A stretch of 64,000 nucleotides of DNA from Burkholderia sp. FERM BP-3421 (GTDB taxonomy: Bacteria > Pseudomonadota > Gammaproteobacteria > Burkholderiales > Burkholderiaceae): contig NZ_CP117782.1 in NCBI RefSeq assembly GCF_028657905.1, forward strand, positions 2,108,001 to 2,172,000. Reading direction: 5' to 3'. The notes under the pieces were generated by a model. It did no database searches. It saw only the letters and a program-made list of their open reading frames with translations, and was not told the origin of the DNA. Positions 28,045-36,158 of the stretch are shown here, in pieces (the stretch's first letter is position 1; the number at the start of each line of letters is the position of its first letter). Both the position numbers and the translations under genes were made by a program.

Positions 28045-28778
28045 GTGATGCCTCCGTCAACGGCGATCGTCTGCCCCGTCACGAACGCGGCGCGATCAGA
28101 TGCGAGGAATTCGACGACCCGGGCGATGTCGTCCGTGTCGGCGAGCCGGCCCAGCGGCGTGCGGCGGGCGATCCGCGCGCGCGCGGCCTCGTCGAGATGC
28201 TGGACCATCTCGCTTTCGAAGTAGCCGGGCGCGACCGAGTTCACGCGCACGCCGCGCGCGCCCAGCTCGCGCGCGAGGCTGCGGGTCAGGCCGTCGAGCG
28301 CCGCCTTGGTCGCGCTGTACACGGCCACGCCGGCATGGCCGCGGATCGCGTTGACCGACGCGATGTTGACGATCGCGCCGCGGTTGGCGCGGATCATCCA
28401 CTTCGCGCAGCACTGCGTGAGCAGGATCGCGCCGGTCAGGTTGACCGCGATCATCTGTTCGATCTGCTCCTCGCGCATCAGCGCCAGCAGCCCGTCGTGG
28501 CTCACGCCCGCGTTGTTGACGAGCACGTCGACGCCGCCCCAGCGCTCGGCCACGCCCGCCACGAACGCCGCCGCGGCCGCGCCGTCGGTGCCGTCCACCT
28601 GCGCCCAGTGAAACCGCGCGCCGCGCGTGTCGCGCTCGATCAGGTCGTCGATCCCGGCGGTGCGCGAGCGGCTGAACGTCGCCACCCGCCTGCCCGCGTC
28701 GAGGAACGTACGCACCAGCGCGAGCCCCAGCCCCCGGCTGCCGCCGCTGACGATGACTACGTCGTTTGCGTCGCTCAT
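28038..28778 (-). CDS. SDR reductase, FabG-like
   Basis: 246 residues with VSGGSRGLG at the cofactor site, NNAG near residue 87, the catalytic Ser in NIASVNAIRG, YSATK, and the FabG-like end VTGQTIAVDGGITC. It probably reduces a beta-ketoacyl-ACP with NADPH. It is coupled to the AMP-ligase gene (ATGA overlap at 28775-28778) and to the ACP gene. Since the PKS has its own KR, this enzyme may act on the starter unit or after release. Confidence 0.88.
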   Translation of the reverse strand: MSDANDVVIVSGGSRGLGLALVRTFLDAGRRVATFSRSRTAGIDDLIERDTRGARFHWAQVDGTDGAAAAAFVAGVAERWGGVDVLVNNAGVSHDGLLALMREEQIEQMIAVNLTGAILLTQCCAKWMIRANRGAIVNIASVNAIRGHAGVAVYSATKAALDGLTRSLARELGARGVRVNSVAPGYFESEMVQHLDEAARARIARRTPLGRLADTDDIARVVEFLASDRAAFVTGQTIAVDGGITC

Positions 28779-30139
28779 CTGGCTTGCTCCGTCGGTCGTG
28801 ACACCCTGGCTTTCTTGAACCGGTCGTTGTGATGCGCGCTTTCGTCGACATCGATATGGACCGGCACCTTGAACCGTTCGAGGCGGCTCGCGCAGAACGT
28901 CCGCAAGCGCGCGGCGAGCGCCGCCGGCGTCTCCGGTTCGATCGGCGACACGCGCGCGATGACGACGTGCCCGGTCACCGGATTGGGCCGGCCCGACACG
29001 GTGACGTCGCGCACGTTGCCGGCCGCGAGCAGCGTGTTCTCCACCTCGCTCGGATAGACCTTCTCGCCGCCGACGTTGATGATTTCCGAACGGCGGCCGA
29101 GCACCCGCACGTAGTCGCCGTCCGTCTCGACGACGTCCTGCGTGTTGAACCAGCCCGCGTCGTCGAACGGCGACGGCGCGTTCAGATAGCCGAGCATCGC
29201 GGTTTCCGAGCGCACGTGCAGCACGCCGTCGACGACGCGGTGCTCGAACCCGTCGGCGCCGAGCTTCATCCACAGCGAGCCCGATTCCTTCGATTGCGTC
29301 GGCAGGATGCCGAGTTCGGACAACCCGTAGGTCTGCTTCAGCCGGACCTCGGGCAGCGCGGCGTGCAGCGCGGCAAGCGTCGTCTCGGGCATCGGCTCGG
29401 TGCCGTAGGTGACGAGCTTCAGCGACGACAGGTCGTAGCGCGCGCCCGCATCGGCGATCAGCATCATGTTGAGGAACGTCGGGCTGGTCGGCAGCAGTTC
29501 GACGCGATGGCGCGCGATCGCGTCGCACACGGCGTCCGGCGTCCGGCTGGCGGGCGTCACGATCGTGCCGCCCTGGCTCAGCACGTTGAGCAGCGTGTTG
29601 ATGCCGCCGATGTGATCGAGCATCAGGAAGACGAGCGTCACGTAGGCGCGGCCCTTCGTCCGTTCGAGCTTCCCCAGCATGCGATCGAGATCGAGCAGCG
29701 AGGCCTTGCTGCGGCCGGTCGAGCCGGAGCTGAAGAGGATCAGGCCGGCCGAGCCGGCCGCGCGCAGCTGTTCGAGCAGCGGATGCGACGCCGCCGGCGT
29801 CGTGCGGCGCTCGACCCGCGTGGCGCCGGCCGAGTCGAACGTGACGACGAAGCCGACTTCCGCGATGTCGAGAAACTCGCCGCGCTTCGCGCCGGCCGAC
29901 GCGATCGGCACGACGATCGCGCCCGCGAATGCCAGGGCGAGCAGCAGCGCACAGACGTTCGGCGCGTAGTCGCCGCAGACCGCGACCGTGTCGCCGCGTC
30001 CGATGCACCATACGTCGAGTTCGCCGCGCCAGAAATCGATCCGGTCGGCGAATGCGTCGTAGGCGATGGTCTCGTCCGCCGAGACGAGACAGGGACGCGC
30101 GCCGAACGAACGGATGCGCTCGTGGAGGAAGGTTGTCAT
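28775..30139 (-). CDS. Acyl-AMP ligase (ANL superfamily)
   Basis: 454 residues, short for this family and close to MenE in size. ATP-binding motif LILFSSGSTGRSK is at about residues 131-143, TYGLSELG near 276, the GRRSEIINVGGEKVYPSEVE hinge and C-terminal-domain start, and a Lys-containing end (DRFKKARV) in place of the A10 motif. It activates a carboxylic acid as acyl-AMP and most likely transfers it to the neighbouring ACP; no CoA-ligase gene is otherwise present. Start at MTTFLHERIRSFG with GAGG upstream. Starter identity is not readable from the sequence. Confidence 0.9.
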   Translation of the reverse strand: MTTFLHERIRSFGARPCLVSADETIAYDAFADRIDFWRGELDVWCIGRGDTVAVCGDYAPNVCALLLALAFAGAIVVPIASAGAKRGEFLDIAEVGFVVTFDSAGATRVERRTTPAASHPLLEQLRAAGSAGLILFSSGSTGRSKASLLDLDRMLGKLERTKGRAYVTLVFLMLDHIGGINTLLNVLSQGGTIVTPASRTPDAVCDAIARHRVELLPTSPTFLNMMLIADAGARYDLSSLKLVTYGTEPMPETTLAALHAALPEVRLKQTYGLSELGILPTQSKESGSLWMKLGADGFEHRVVDGVLHVRSETAMLGYLNAPSPFDDAGWFNTQDVVETDGDYVRVLGRRSEIINVGGEKVYPSEVENTLLAAGNVRDVTVSGRPNPVTGHVVIARVSPIEPETPAALAARLRTFCASRLERFKVPVHIDVDESAHHNDRFKKARVSRPTEQAR

Positions 30140-30146
30140 CGCGCCC

Positions 30147-30428
30147 TCACCGGGATGCGTGGGAAACGGCCGTCGCGTCGTTGGCGGACCCATCCGCGGA
30201 CAGTTGCACCGCCACCACGATCGCCTCCCTCAGTTGTTGGCTGAACAGCTTGCCGGCGACGTTTTCGTCGATCGCGGTGCGCAGCAGGGACTGCGCCGAC
30301 TCGAGCGCAAGCAGGCTCACGCGCAAGGGCGTATCGGCGAGCAGGCGAAACGCCTCGTACGAATCGCTCAGGCCCTGCACCCATTGCTGATAGAGAAACG
30401 ATTGGCTCGGTATGACTTCGGTGGACAT
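30147..30428 (-). CDS. Small protein of unknown function, first gene of the PKS operon
   Basis: 93 residues with no signal peptide. It is predicted to be mostly helical (FLYQQWVQGLSDSYEAFRLL, LESAQSLLRTAIDENV). It ends 7 nt before the AMP-ligase start on the same strand, so it should be co-transcribed and possibly coupled. I recognise no family. Helical, amphipathic character fits a carrier-protein partner or a phasin-like protein, but this is speculation. Confidence 0.6.
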   Translation of the reverse strand: MSTEVIPSQSFLYQQWVQGLSDSYEAFRLLADTPLRVSLLALESAQSLLRTAIDENVAGKLFSQQLREAIVVAVQLSADGSANDATAVSHASR

Positions 30429-31472
30429 CGCGACGGCCTCCTCATCGAAAACGGGCGCGCCGACCGCGTCGCCGACGCGCGCGCCTCATCGTGAATGGAT
30501 ACGGGCTTGGCGCCCGTCAGGATGTTGCCCGGCCCGCCCGCTCGGGGCGGCCGTGTGCTTCGCGCAGCGCAGACCGCTCGCGTGCGTGCTCGCCGCCGCG
30601 GTCATGTGGAACAACATCGGTGTCGCCAATCACGAGGCCCGTGGGACTGTGCCCGGCCTCGCCGCGCTCGGAGATGAACGCGCGACGGTGAACCGGTCCA
30701 TTTGCCTCATCGAATGCTCCCTCGCGCCGACGATCGATCCCGTCGGATTACGGCAATTCGACACGTGCGTCTTTCCAACCATTTCCCGATTGCGGAGGCA
30801 ACGATCGACCCTCCGTTCCGAAAACGGAAATAGCGGAGACATGGGGATACACAGCGAAGATATGGCCCTCTACCCTCCGCGAAAACCGCGTTCGCTGGAG
30901 CACTGCACCATATTCTTATGTCGTTGATCATAGGAGGAAATCCGCAAGATGCAAGATCGCGATCGTGGGATTTGCTGCTTAGCGAAATGCGTGCGCGCGT
31001 GCGATGGCCGGGCGGGCAGATAGCTTGATGCAGGACAAGAAACGCGTATTTTTTCCGCCATCGGGAAGGTGGCTGCGATTGTTCGAAATCGAGGCCGCCG
31101 ATGATGCGGACGCTGCGGGAGCCGGGAAAGAAAGCGCGTGGGATCGAACGTCCGGTGCAGATGATGATCCGATCGGGTTGTCGAGGAACCCTCTCGCCGG
31201 GGCCTGCGAGCGTGCGCGGCTCCCTGGCTCCAGCGGCGCAACCCGCCGCGGTACGAAGGAGATGTAGGGCTCAGGGGGAGAACATCGCGCGGCTGACGCC
31301 CGGGGTGCCGCGCCCAGCACGATCTCGACATGGAAGGACGCGCCGGTGGCGTGGCGGCGGTTCGCTGCCGTGAATCAGCTGGGTCCGCGCAGGCCCATCA
31401 GCGCAACGACGGAGAGAACCATCAGGATACGAAACGAATCAGCCGGCGGATCCGATCCTCGCGCCCGAGCCG
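30429..31472. other. 1-kb gap upstream of the PKS operon, no recognised gene
   Basis: This region separates the first operon gene from the cobC phosphatase gene, which is transcribed in the same direction and ends at 31473. It should hold the operon's promoter. Parts between 30700 and 31150 are less GC-rich than the surroundings, which is typical of intergenic or acquired DNA. Open frames here have no recognisable family and poor codon bias. One very short frame with an excellent ribosome site is listed separately (30949-31023). Confidence 0.5.
30949..31023 (+). CDS. Putative 24-residue small ORF with strong ribosome site
   Basis: AGGAGGA (30932-30938) lies 10 nt before the ATG of a 24-codon frame beginning MQDRDRGICC and containing four Cys. 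It points away from the PKS operon. The Shine-Dalgarno match is the best in the whole gap, which is the only evidence for translation. It could be a leader peptide or chance. Confidence 0.25.
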   Translation: MQDRDRGICCLAKCVRACDGRAGR

Positions 31473-32405
31473 TCAGGCTTCATCCCACGCCATCAGCCGC
31501 CAGCCCGAACGCGTCGCCGGATCCGCGCGCAACCACACCACGCCGCCATACGCGACCGGCCGTTGCAACAGACCGTCGAGCGGCAGGTCGAGCGCCCGAG
31601 CCGCGAGCGCGCGCACCACGCCTGCATGCGTGACGTAGCCGCGCATTTCGTTGGTCGTGTTGGTCGTGTTGGTCGTGTTGGTCGTGTTGGTCGTGTTGGT
31701 CGTGTTGGTCGTGTTGGTCGTGTTGGTCGCGTTCGTCGCGTTCGTCGCGTTCGTCGCGTTCGTCGCGTTCGTCGCGTTCGTCGCGTTCGTCGCGTTCGTC
31801 GCGTTCGTCGCGTTCGTCGCGTTCGTCGCGTTCGTCGCGTTCGTCGCGTTCGTCGCGTTCGTCGCATTCGTCGCATTCGTCGCATTCGTCGCATTCGTCG
31901 CATTCGTCGCATTCGTCGCATTCGTCGCATTCGTCGCATTCGTCGCATTCGTCGCATTCGTCGCATTCGTCGCATTCGACGCATTCGACGCATTCGACGC
32001 ATTCGACGCCGGCAGCATGGGCGCGATCCGCGCGACGAACTGCGCGACGCTCTCGCCGCCATGCTCGCGCGCGCCCCACAAGTCCGCGCTCCAGCGTTCG
32101 ATCGCCTCACGGCCGATCTCATCCCAACGCAGCATCTCCCACGCGCCGAAGTCGATCTCGCGCAGCCGCGGCTCGCTCCGCAACGATGCTCGCCAGCCGC
32201 GCGCGAGCGCCGCCGCGAACCCGGCGCAGCGCGACAGCGGGCTCGTGACGAGCGCATCGGGAACCGGAATGCCGCGCGCGTCGAACGCACGCATCAACGC
32301 ACGGGCCGCCTCGTCCGGGTCGACCGCGAGCGGTACGTCGCTGCGCCCGTAGCACACGCCCGGGTCCACCGCGACGGCCGGATGACGGATCAGGACGAGA
32401 TCCAT
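31473..32405 (-). CDS. cobC: Alpha-ribazole phosphatase (histidine phosphatase family) with tripeptide-repeat insert
   Basis: 310 residues against about 190-200 for the family. Residues 1-132 and 253-310 form a normal histidine phosphatase: LIRHPAV with catalytic His8, TSPLSRC, LREIDFGAWE, and VTHAGVVRA with His260. Between them residues 133-252 are 40 tripeptides: four ASN, 28 ATN, eight TTN. Removing them restores the family length, so this is an in-frame expansion. It dephosphorylates alpha-ribazole phosphate in lower-ligand assembly. The start overlaps the cobS end by 16 nt and it is the last gene of the btuB operon. Whether the insert leaves the enzyme active is unknown; it sits just before the strand carrying the second catalytic His. 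Confidence 0.9.
   Translation of the reverse strand: MDLVLIRHPAVAVDPGVCYGRSDVPLAVDPDEAARALMRAFDARGIPVPDALVTSPLSRCAGFAAALARGWRASLRSEPRLREIDFGAWEMLRWDEIGREAIERWSADLWGAREHGGESVAQFVARIAPMLPASNASNASNASNATNATNATNATNATNATNATNATNATNATNATNATNATNATNATNATNATNATNATNATNATNATNATNATNATNATNATNATNTTNTTNTTNTTNTTNTTNTTNTTNEMRGYVTHAGVVRALAARALDLPLDGLLQRPVAYGGVVWLRADPATRSGWRLMAWDEA
31651..32010. repeat. 9-bp in-frame tandem repeat, 40 copies, inside cobC phosphatase
   Basis: Exactly 40 units of 9 bp. On the plus strand the order is 8x TTGGTCGTG, 1x TTGGTCGCG, 14x TTCGTCGCG, 13x TTCGTCGCA, then 4x TTCGACGC(A/C). Variants form blocks rather than being mixed, which suggests growth by local slippage. The 9-bp unit never shifts frame and contains no stop on either strand. 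Confidence 0.98.
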
Positions 32406-33166
32406 CCGAGCGCCACCAGATAGATCGCCAGTTCGAACAGCTGCTGCGCGAAGCCGAGGCAATCGCCGGTATAACCGCCGATCCGCGCGACGAAGTAACG
32501 CGCGAGCAGCACGCGCAATCCGGCGAGCACGCCAAGCGCGACCAGCCCCATGCGCCAGTCCGGCCACAGCAGCCACGGCAGCCCGCCCAGCGCGGCGAAG
32601 CCGAACGCCCGCGCGGACATCCGCTGCGCGACCGGCTTCGCCTTGCCCTCGCCGCGCACGTAGTCGAGCGTGACCAGGAGGCTCACCGCGCCCACGCGGC
32701 TCGCCGCATGCGCGGCGAGCATCGTCCACGCGACATGCGTGGGCGGCAGCGCGACCAGCGCCTGCCACTTCAGCGCAAGCGCGATCACGAGCGCCGCCGC
32801 GCCGAAGGTGCCGATCCGCGAGTCGTGCATGATGCGCAGCACGTCCTCGCGCCGATACCCGCCGCCGAAGCCGTCGCAGCTGTCCGCGAGGCCGTCCTCA
32901 TGGAACGCGCCCGTCAACAGCAGCGTGGCCGCGATCGACAGCAGCACCGCCACGCCGGCCGGCCACAGTCGCGCGGCCAGCAGGTACACGCCGGCCGCGA
33001 CCGCGCCGACGCCCACGCCGACCAGCGGGAAATAGCGCGCCGCGCGATTCAGGTCGTCCGCTTCGTAGCCGACCCAGCGCGGCACCGGCACGCGCGTGAA
33101 GTACCCAAGCGCGACGAACGCATAGCGCAGCTCCGCGCGCAGGCCCACGGCGCGCTCAGGCGTCAC
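32390..33166 (-). CDS. cobS: Adenosylcobinamide-GDP ribazoletransferase
   Basis: 258 residues from a probable GTG at 33166 (a later GTG is possible); both overlap or abut the cobT end. Polytopic membrane protein. The cytosolic loop GAFHEDGLADSCDGFGGG holds the Asp-rich catalytic motif, and RIMHDSRIGTFG is conserved. It joins adenosylcobinamide-GDP and alpha-ribazole(-phosphate), the last assembly step. Between cobT and the phosphatase in the btuB operon. Confidence 0.93.
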   Translation of the reverse strand: MTPERAVGLRAELRYAFVALGYFTRVPVPRWVGYEADDLNRAARYFPLVGVGVGAVAAGVYLLAARLWPAGVAVLLSIAATLLLTGAFHEDGLADSCDGFGGGYRREDVLRIMHDSRIGTFGAAALVIALALKWQALVALPPTHVAWTMLAAHAASRVGAVSLLVTLDYVRGEGKAKPVAQRMSARAFGFAALGGLPWLLWPDWRMGLVALGVLAGLRVLLARYFVARIGGYTGDCLGFAQQLFELAIYLVALGWISS

Positions 33167-34208
33167 GGTTCGCGACGCCGGCCGCATCGAAGCTCGCCAT
33201 CTCGACGAGGAACGCGGCGGCGGCCCGCACGAGCGGCAGCGCGAGCGCGGCGCCCGTGCCCTCGCCGAGCCGCAGGTCGAGCGCGAGCAGCGGCTCCGCG
33301 CCGAAATGAGCGAGCATGCGGCGATGCCCGCGCTCGTCCGACGCGTGCGAGAACACGCAATACTCGCGCAGCGCCGGCGCGAGCGCATCGGCGACCAGCA
33401 GCGCCGAGGTCGCGATGAAGCCGTCGACGAGCACTGTCATGCGCGCGGCCGCCGCCGCGAGAAATGCGCCCGTCATCATGGCGATCTCGAAACCGCCGAA
33501 GGCGGCCAGCACGTCGAGCGGCGCGCGCGCATCCGGGTGGCGCGCGAGCGCGCCCGACAGCACCGCGCGCTTGTGCGCGAGCCCCGCGTCGTCGAGGCCG
33601 GTGCCGCGCCCGACGCACGCGTCGAGCGGCAGGTCGAGCAGGCGGCTCATCACGCACGCGGCCGCCGACGTGTTCGCGATGCCCATCTCGCCGAAGCCGA
33701 TCACGTTGGTGCCGAGCGCCGCGTGGTGGCGCACCCGCGCCGCGCCCGCCGCGAGCGCCGCCTCGCACTCGGCGCGCGACATCGCCGGTTCGTGCGCGAA
33801 GTTGCGCGTGCCGGCGGCGATCGGCAGGTCGAGCAACGACGCGTGCGCGGGCAGCGGCGTCGCGACGCCCGCGTTGACGATTTCGAGCGCGCAGCCTGCG
33901 ACGCCCGAGAACGCATTGATCGCCGCGCCGCCCGCCAGGAAGTTCGCGACCATCTGCGCGGTCACGGCCTGCGGATACGGGCTCACGCCCTCCGCCGCGA
34001 TGCCGTGATCGGCCGCGAACACGATCATCACCGGCCGCTCGACGCGCGGTGCATCGCACTGCTGGATCCGCGCCAGTTGCAGTGCGAGCGCTTCGAGCCG
34101 ACCGAGGCTGCCGGGCGGCTTCGTCTTGTGATCGAGCAGGTGCTGCAGCGGTGCACGCGCCGCTGCGTCGAGCGGATCGATCCGGGGCACGGAAAAAGTC
34201 GAGGTCAT
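33156..34208 (-). CDS. cobT: Nicotinate-nucleotide:dimethylbenzimidazole phosphoribosyltransferase
   Basis: 350 residues. KTKPPGSLGRLEALA near residue 28, FAADHGIAAEGVS, GFGEMGIANTSAAA, and LRLGEGTGAALA with the catalytic Glu near residue 316 all match CobT. It makes alpha-ribazole phosphate, the lower-ligand precursor consumed by CobS. A 106-bp spacer holding short GGAAAC repeats and a GC hairpin precedes it. Confidence 0.95.
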   Translation of the reverse strand: MTSTFSVPRIDPLDAAARAPLQHLLDHKTKPPGSLGRLEALALQLARIQQCDAPRVERPVMIVFAADHGIAAEGVSPYPQAVTAQMVANFLAGGAAINAFSGVAGCALEIVNAGVATPLPAHASLLDLPIAAGTRNFAHEPAMSRAECEAALAAGAARVRHHAALGTNVIGFGEMGIANTSAAACVMSRLLDLPLDACVGRGTGLDDAGLAHKRAVLSGALARHPDARAPLDVLAAFGGFEIAMMTGAFLAAAAARMTVLVDGFIATSALLVADALAPALREYCVFSHASDERGHRRMLAHFGAEPLLALDLRLGEGTGAALALPLVRAAAAFLVEMASFDAAGVANRDA

Positions 34209-34228
34209 GGGTTCGCCTGAGTCGAAAT

Positions 34229-34287
34229 CGGAAACGGAAACGGAAACGGGATCGGAAACAACGCCGGGGGCGCCGGGCGGCCCCCGG
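34229..34287. repeat. GGAAAC hexamer run and GC hairpin between btuD and cobT
   Basis: Three tandem CGGAAA-type hexamers plus a fourth after one imperfect unit lie at about 34229-34258. They are followed by an inverted repeat CCGGGGGC/GCCCCCGG (34264-34271 with 34280-34287, 8-nt loop). It lies in the only sizeable intercistronic gap of the lower btuB operon. Confidence 0.7.
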
Positions 34288-34314
34288 ACGCGAACACGTA
34301 CGGGCGGCCCGACA

Positions 34315-35136
34315 TCATCGCGCCGTCTGCGCCGGCCACACCGGCACCAGCGCTTCGCGGCCGTCGCGCTCGATCAACACGAGCGGATAGCCGAACGCCC
34401 GGCTCGCGCGCTCGGCGCTCAGCACCTCGCGCGCGGGGCCGGCCTGCGCGCCGCCGCGCCCGTCGAGCAGCAGCGCGTGGGTCGCGAAACGGCGCGCGAG
34501 GTTCAGGTCGTGGCACGAGAAGATCACGGTGCGCGCGCCGCCGCGCAGCCAGTCGGCCAGCGCGGCGAGACAATCGATCTGGTGATGGAGGTCGAGATGC
34601 GCGAGCGGTTCGTCGAGCAACAGCAGCGGCGCGTCCTGGCACAGCGCGCCGGCCAGCGCGACGCGCTGGCGCTCGCCGCCCGACAGCGACAGCACGTCGC
34701 GCGCGGCGAACGCCGCGAGCCCGAGCGCGTCGAGCGCGGCCTGCGCGGCCGCGCGATCCTCGGGACGCTCCCAGCCCCAGCCGGACAGATGCGGCAAGCG
34801 GTTGAGCAGCACGGTGTCGAACACGCTCGCGCTGAACGCGTCGTGCACGCTCTGCGCCATCAGCGCGCGCCGCCGCGCGAGCGGCGCGGGCGACCATGCG
34901 GCGAGCGGCACGCCGTCGAGTTCGACCTGCCCGCGCGCGGGCGGCGCGAGTCCGGCGAGCGTCGAGATCAGCGTTGTCTTGCCCGCGCCGTTCGGGCCGG
35001 CGATGCACCACAGCTCGCCCGGGCCGAAGCCTTGCGTGAAATCGTCGAGCAGCAGGCGGCCACCCGCTTGCAGTGCGAGCCGCCGCGCATCGCAGCGCGC
35101 CGCGACGGCATCCGGAAGCAGGCGCGGCGCGCTCAT
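34315..35136 (-). CDS. btuD: Cobalamin ABC transporter ATPase (BtuD-like)
   Basis: 273 residues with Walker A GPNGAGKTT near residue 47, ABC signature LSGGERQRVALA, Walker B LLLLDEPLAHLD and the switch His in FSCHDLNLA. FecE/BtuD branch. It powers BtuC for import of corrinoid delivered by BtuF. The ATG overlaps the btuC stop (ATGA). Confidence 0.9.
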   Translation of the reverse strand: MSAPRLLPDAVAARCDARRLALQAGGRLLLDDFTQGFGPGELWCIAGPNGAGKTTLISTLAGLAPPARGQVELDGVPLAAWSPAPLARRRALMAQSVHDAFSASVFDTVLLNRLPHLSGWGWERPEDRAAAQAALDALGLAAFAARDVLSLSGGERQRVALAGALCQDAPLLLLDEPLAHLDLHHQIDCLAALADWLRGGARTVIFSCHDLNLARRFATHALLLDGRGGAQAGPAREVLSAERASRAFGYPLVLIERDGREALVPVWPAQTAR

Positions 35137-36137
35137 CGCGCCCGCCTCAGCAGCATCCACAGGAACACCGGCACGCCGATCAACGCCGTCATCACGCCGA
35201 CCGGCAATTGCGCGGGCGCGATCGCCGTGCGCGCGAGCAGGTCGGCCGCCATCACGCCGCCACCGCCCGCGAGCGCGGCGGCGGGCAGCAGCATGCGCTG
35301 GTCGTTGCCGAATGCGAGCCGCAGCGCGTGCGGCACCACGAGGCCGACGAAGCCGATCGTGCCGGCCGTGGTCACCGCGGCCGCGGCGGCCAGCGAGGCG
35401 ATCAGGTAGATGCGCAGCCGCAGCCGCGCGACCGGCACGCCGAGCGCCGCCGCCACGGCGTCGCCGCGCAGCAGCGCGTTGAGCTGCGGCGCGACCGGCA
35501 GCGCGGCGAGCAAGGCCGCCGCGAGCGCCGCGAGCGCGAACCAGGGCGCGGCCGCGCCGCTCAGGTCGCCCGACAGCCAGAACAGGATGCCGCGCAGCCG
35601 GTTGTCCGGCGCGATCGACAGCAGCAGCGTGATCAGCGCGCCCCACCCCGCCGCGATCACCACGCCCGTGAGCAGCAGACGCGGCGATGCGTCGCGAACG
35701 TCGCCGCGCCACAGCGCGCGACGCCCGAGACCGAGCAGCACGGCGATCGACGCGAGCGCGCCGAGGAACGACGCGGCGTCGACCATCCACCACGCGCCGC
35801 CCGCGATCATCGCGACGAGCGCGAAGCCCGCCGCGCCGCCCGATACGCCGAGCACGTAAGGTTCGGCGAGCGGATTGCGCAGCAGCACCTGCAACAGCGC
35901 GCCCGCGAGCGCGAGCAGCGCGCCGCAGCTGAAGCCCGCGAGCGCCCGCGGCAGGCGCAGCGTGCGCACGACCTCGACCGCGAGCGGCGTCGCGTCACCG
36001 CCCCCATGCGGCGCGAGCGCGGCCAGCGCCTGTCCGGGCGAGACGGGCAGGCTGCCGCACGTCAGCGACGCGACGAACACGGCGGCCGCGACGCCCGCGG
36101 CCCCGGCCCAGATCAGGGCCGCGCGGCGCGCGTTCAT
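35133..36137 (-). CDS. btuC: Cobalamin ABC transporter permease (BtuC, FecCD family)
   Basis: 334 residues with about ten membrane helices. RTLRLPRALAGFSCGALLALAGALLQ-type and NPLAEPYVLGVSGGAA blocks are diagnostic of FecCD permeases, as is GFVGLVVPHALRL near residue 265, part of the ATPase-coupling region. It starts 21 nt after btuB and overlaps btuD. Given riboswitch control it is assigned to cobalamin rather than siderophore. Confidence 0.9.
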   Translation of the reverse strand: MNARRAALIWAGAAGVAAAVFVASLTCGSLPVSPGQALAALAPHGGGDATPLAVEVVRTLRLPRALAGFSCGALLALAGALLQVLLRNPLAEPYVLGVSGGAAGFALVAMIAGGAWWMVDAASFLGALASIAVLLGLGRRALWRGDVRDASPRLLLTGVVIAAGWGALITLLLSIAPDNRLRGILFWLSGDLSGAAAPWFALAALAAALLAALPVAPQLNALLRGDAVAAALGVPVARLRLRIYLIASLAAAAAVTTAGTIGFVGLVVPHALRLAFGNDQRMLLPAAALAGGGGVMAADLLARTAIAPAQLPVGVMTALIGVPVFLWMLLRRAR

Positions 36138-36158
36138 CCGCGCGCCCCGCCGCGTGCG

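Noticed and set aside
30412..30927. 171-codon plus-strand ORF in the PKS upstream gap
   Set aside because: No family, mixed composition, no ribosome site; overlaps the 93-residue gene's start.
31651..32010. N-glycosylated repeat domain
   Set aside because: Sequons are present but the protein has no export signal; kept only as a note on composition.
31651..32352. Plus-strand ORF of Val-Ala-Phe repeats opposite cobC
   Set aside because: The 9-bp unit has no stop in these frames; only the minus-strand phosphatase frame has flanking family sequence.
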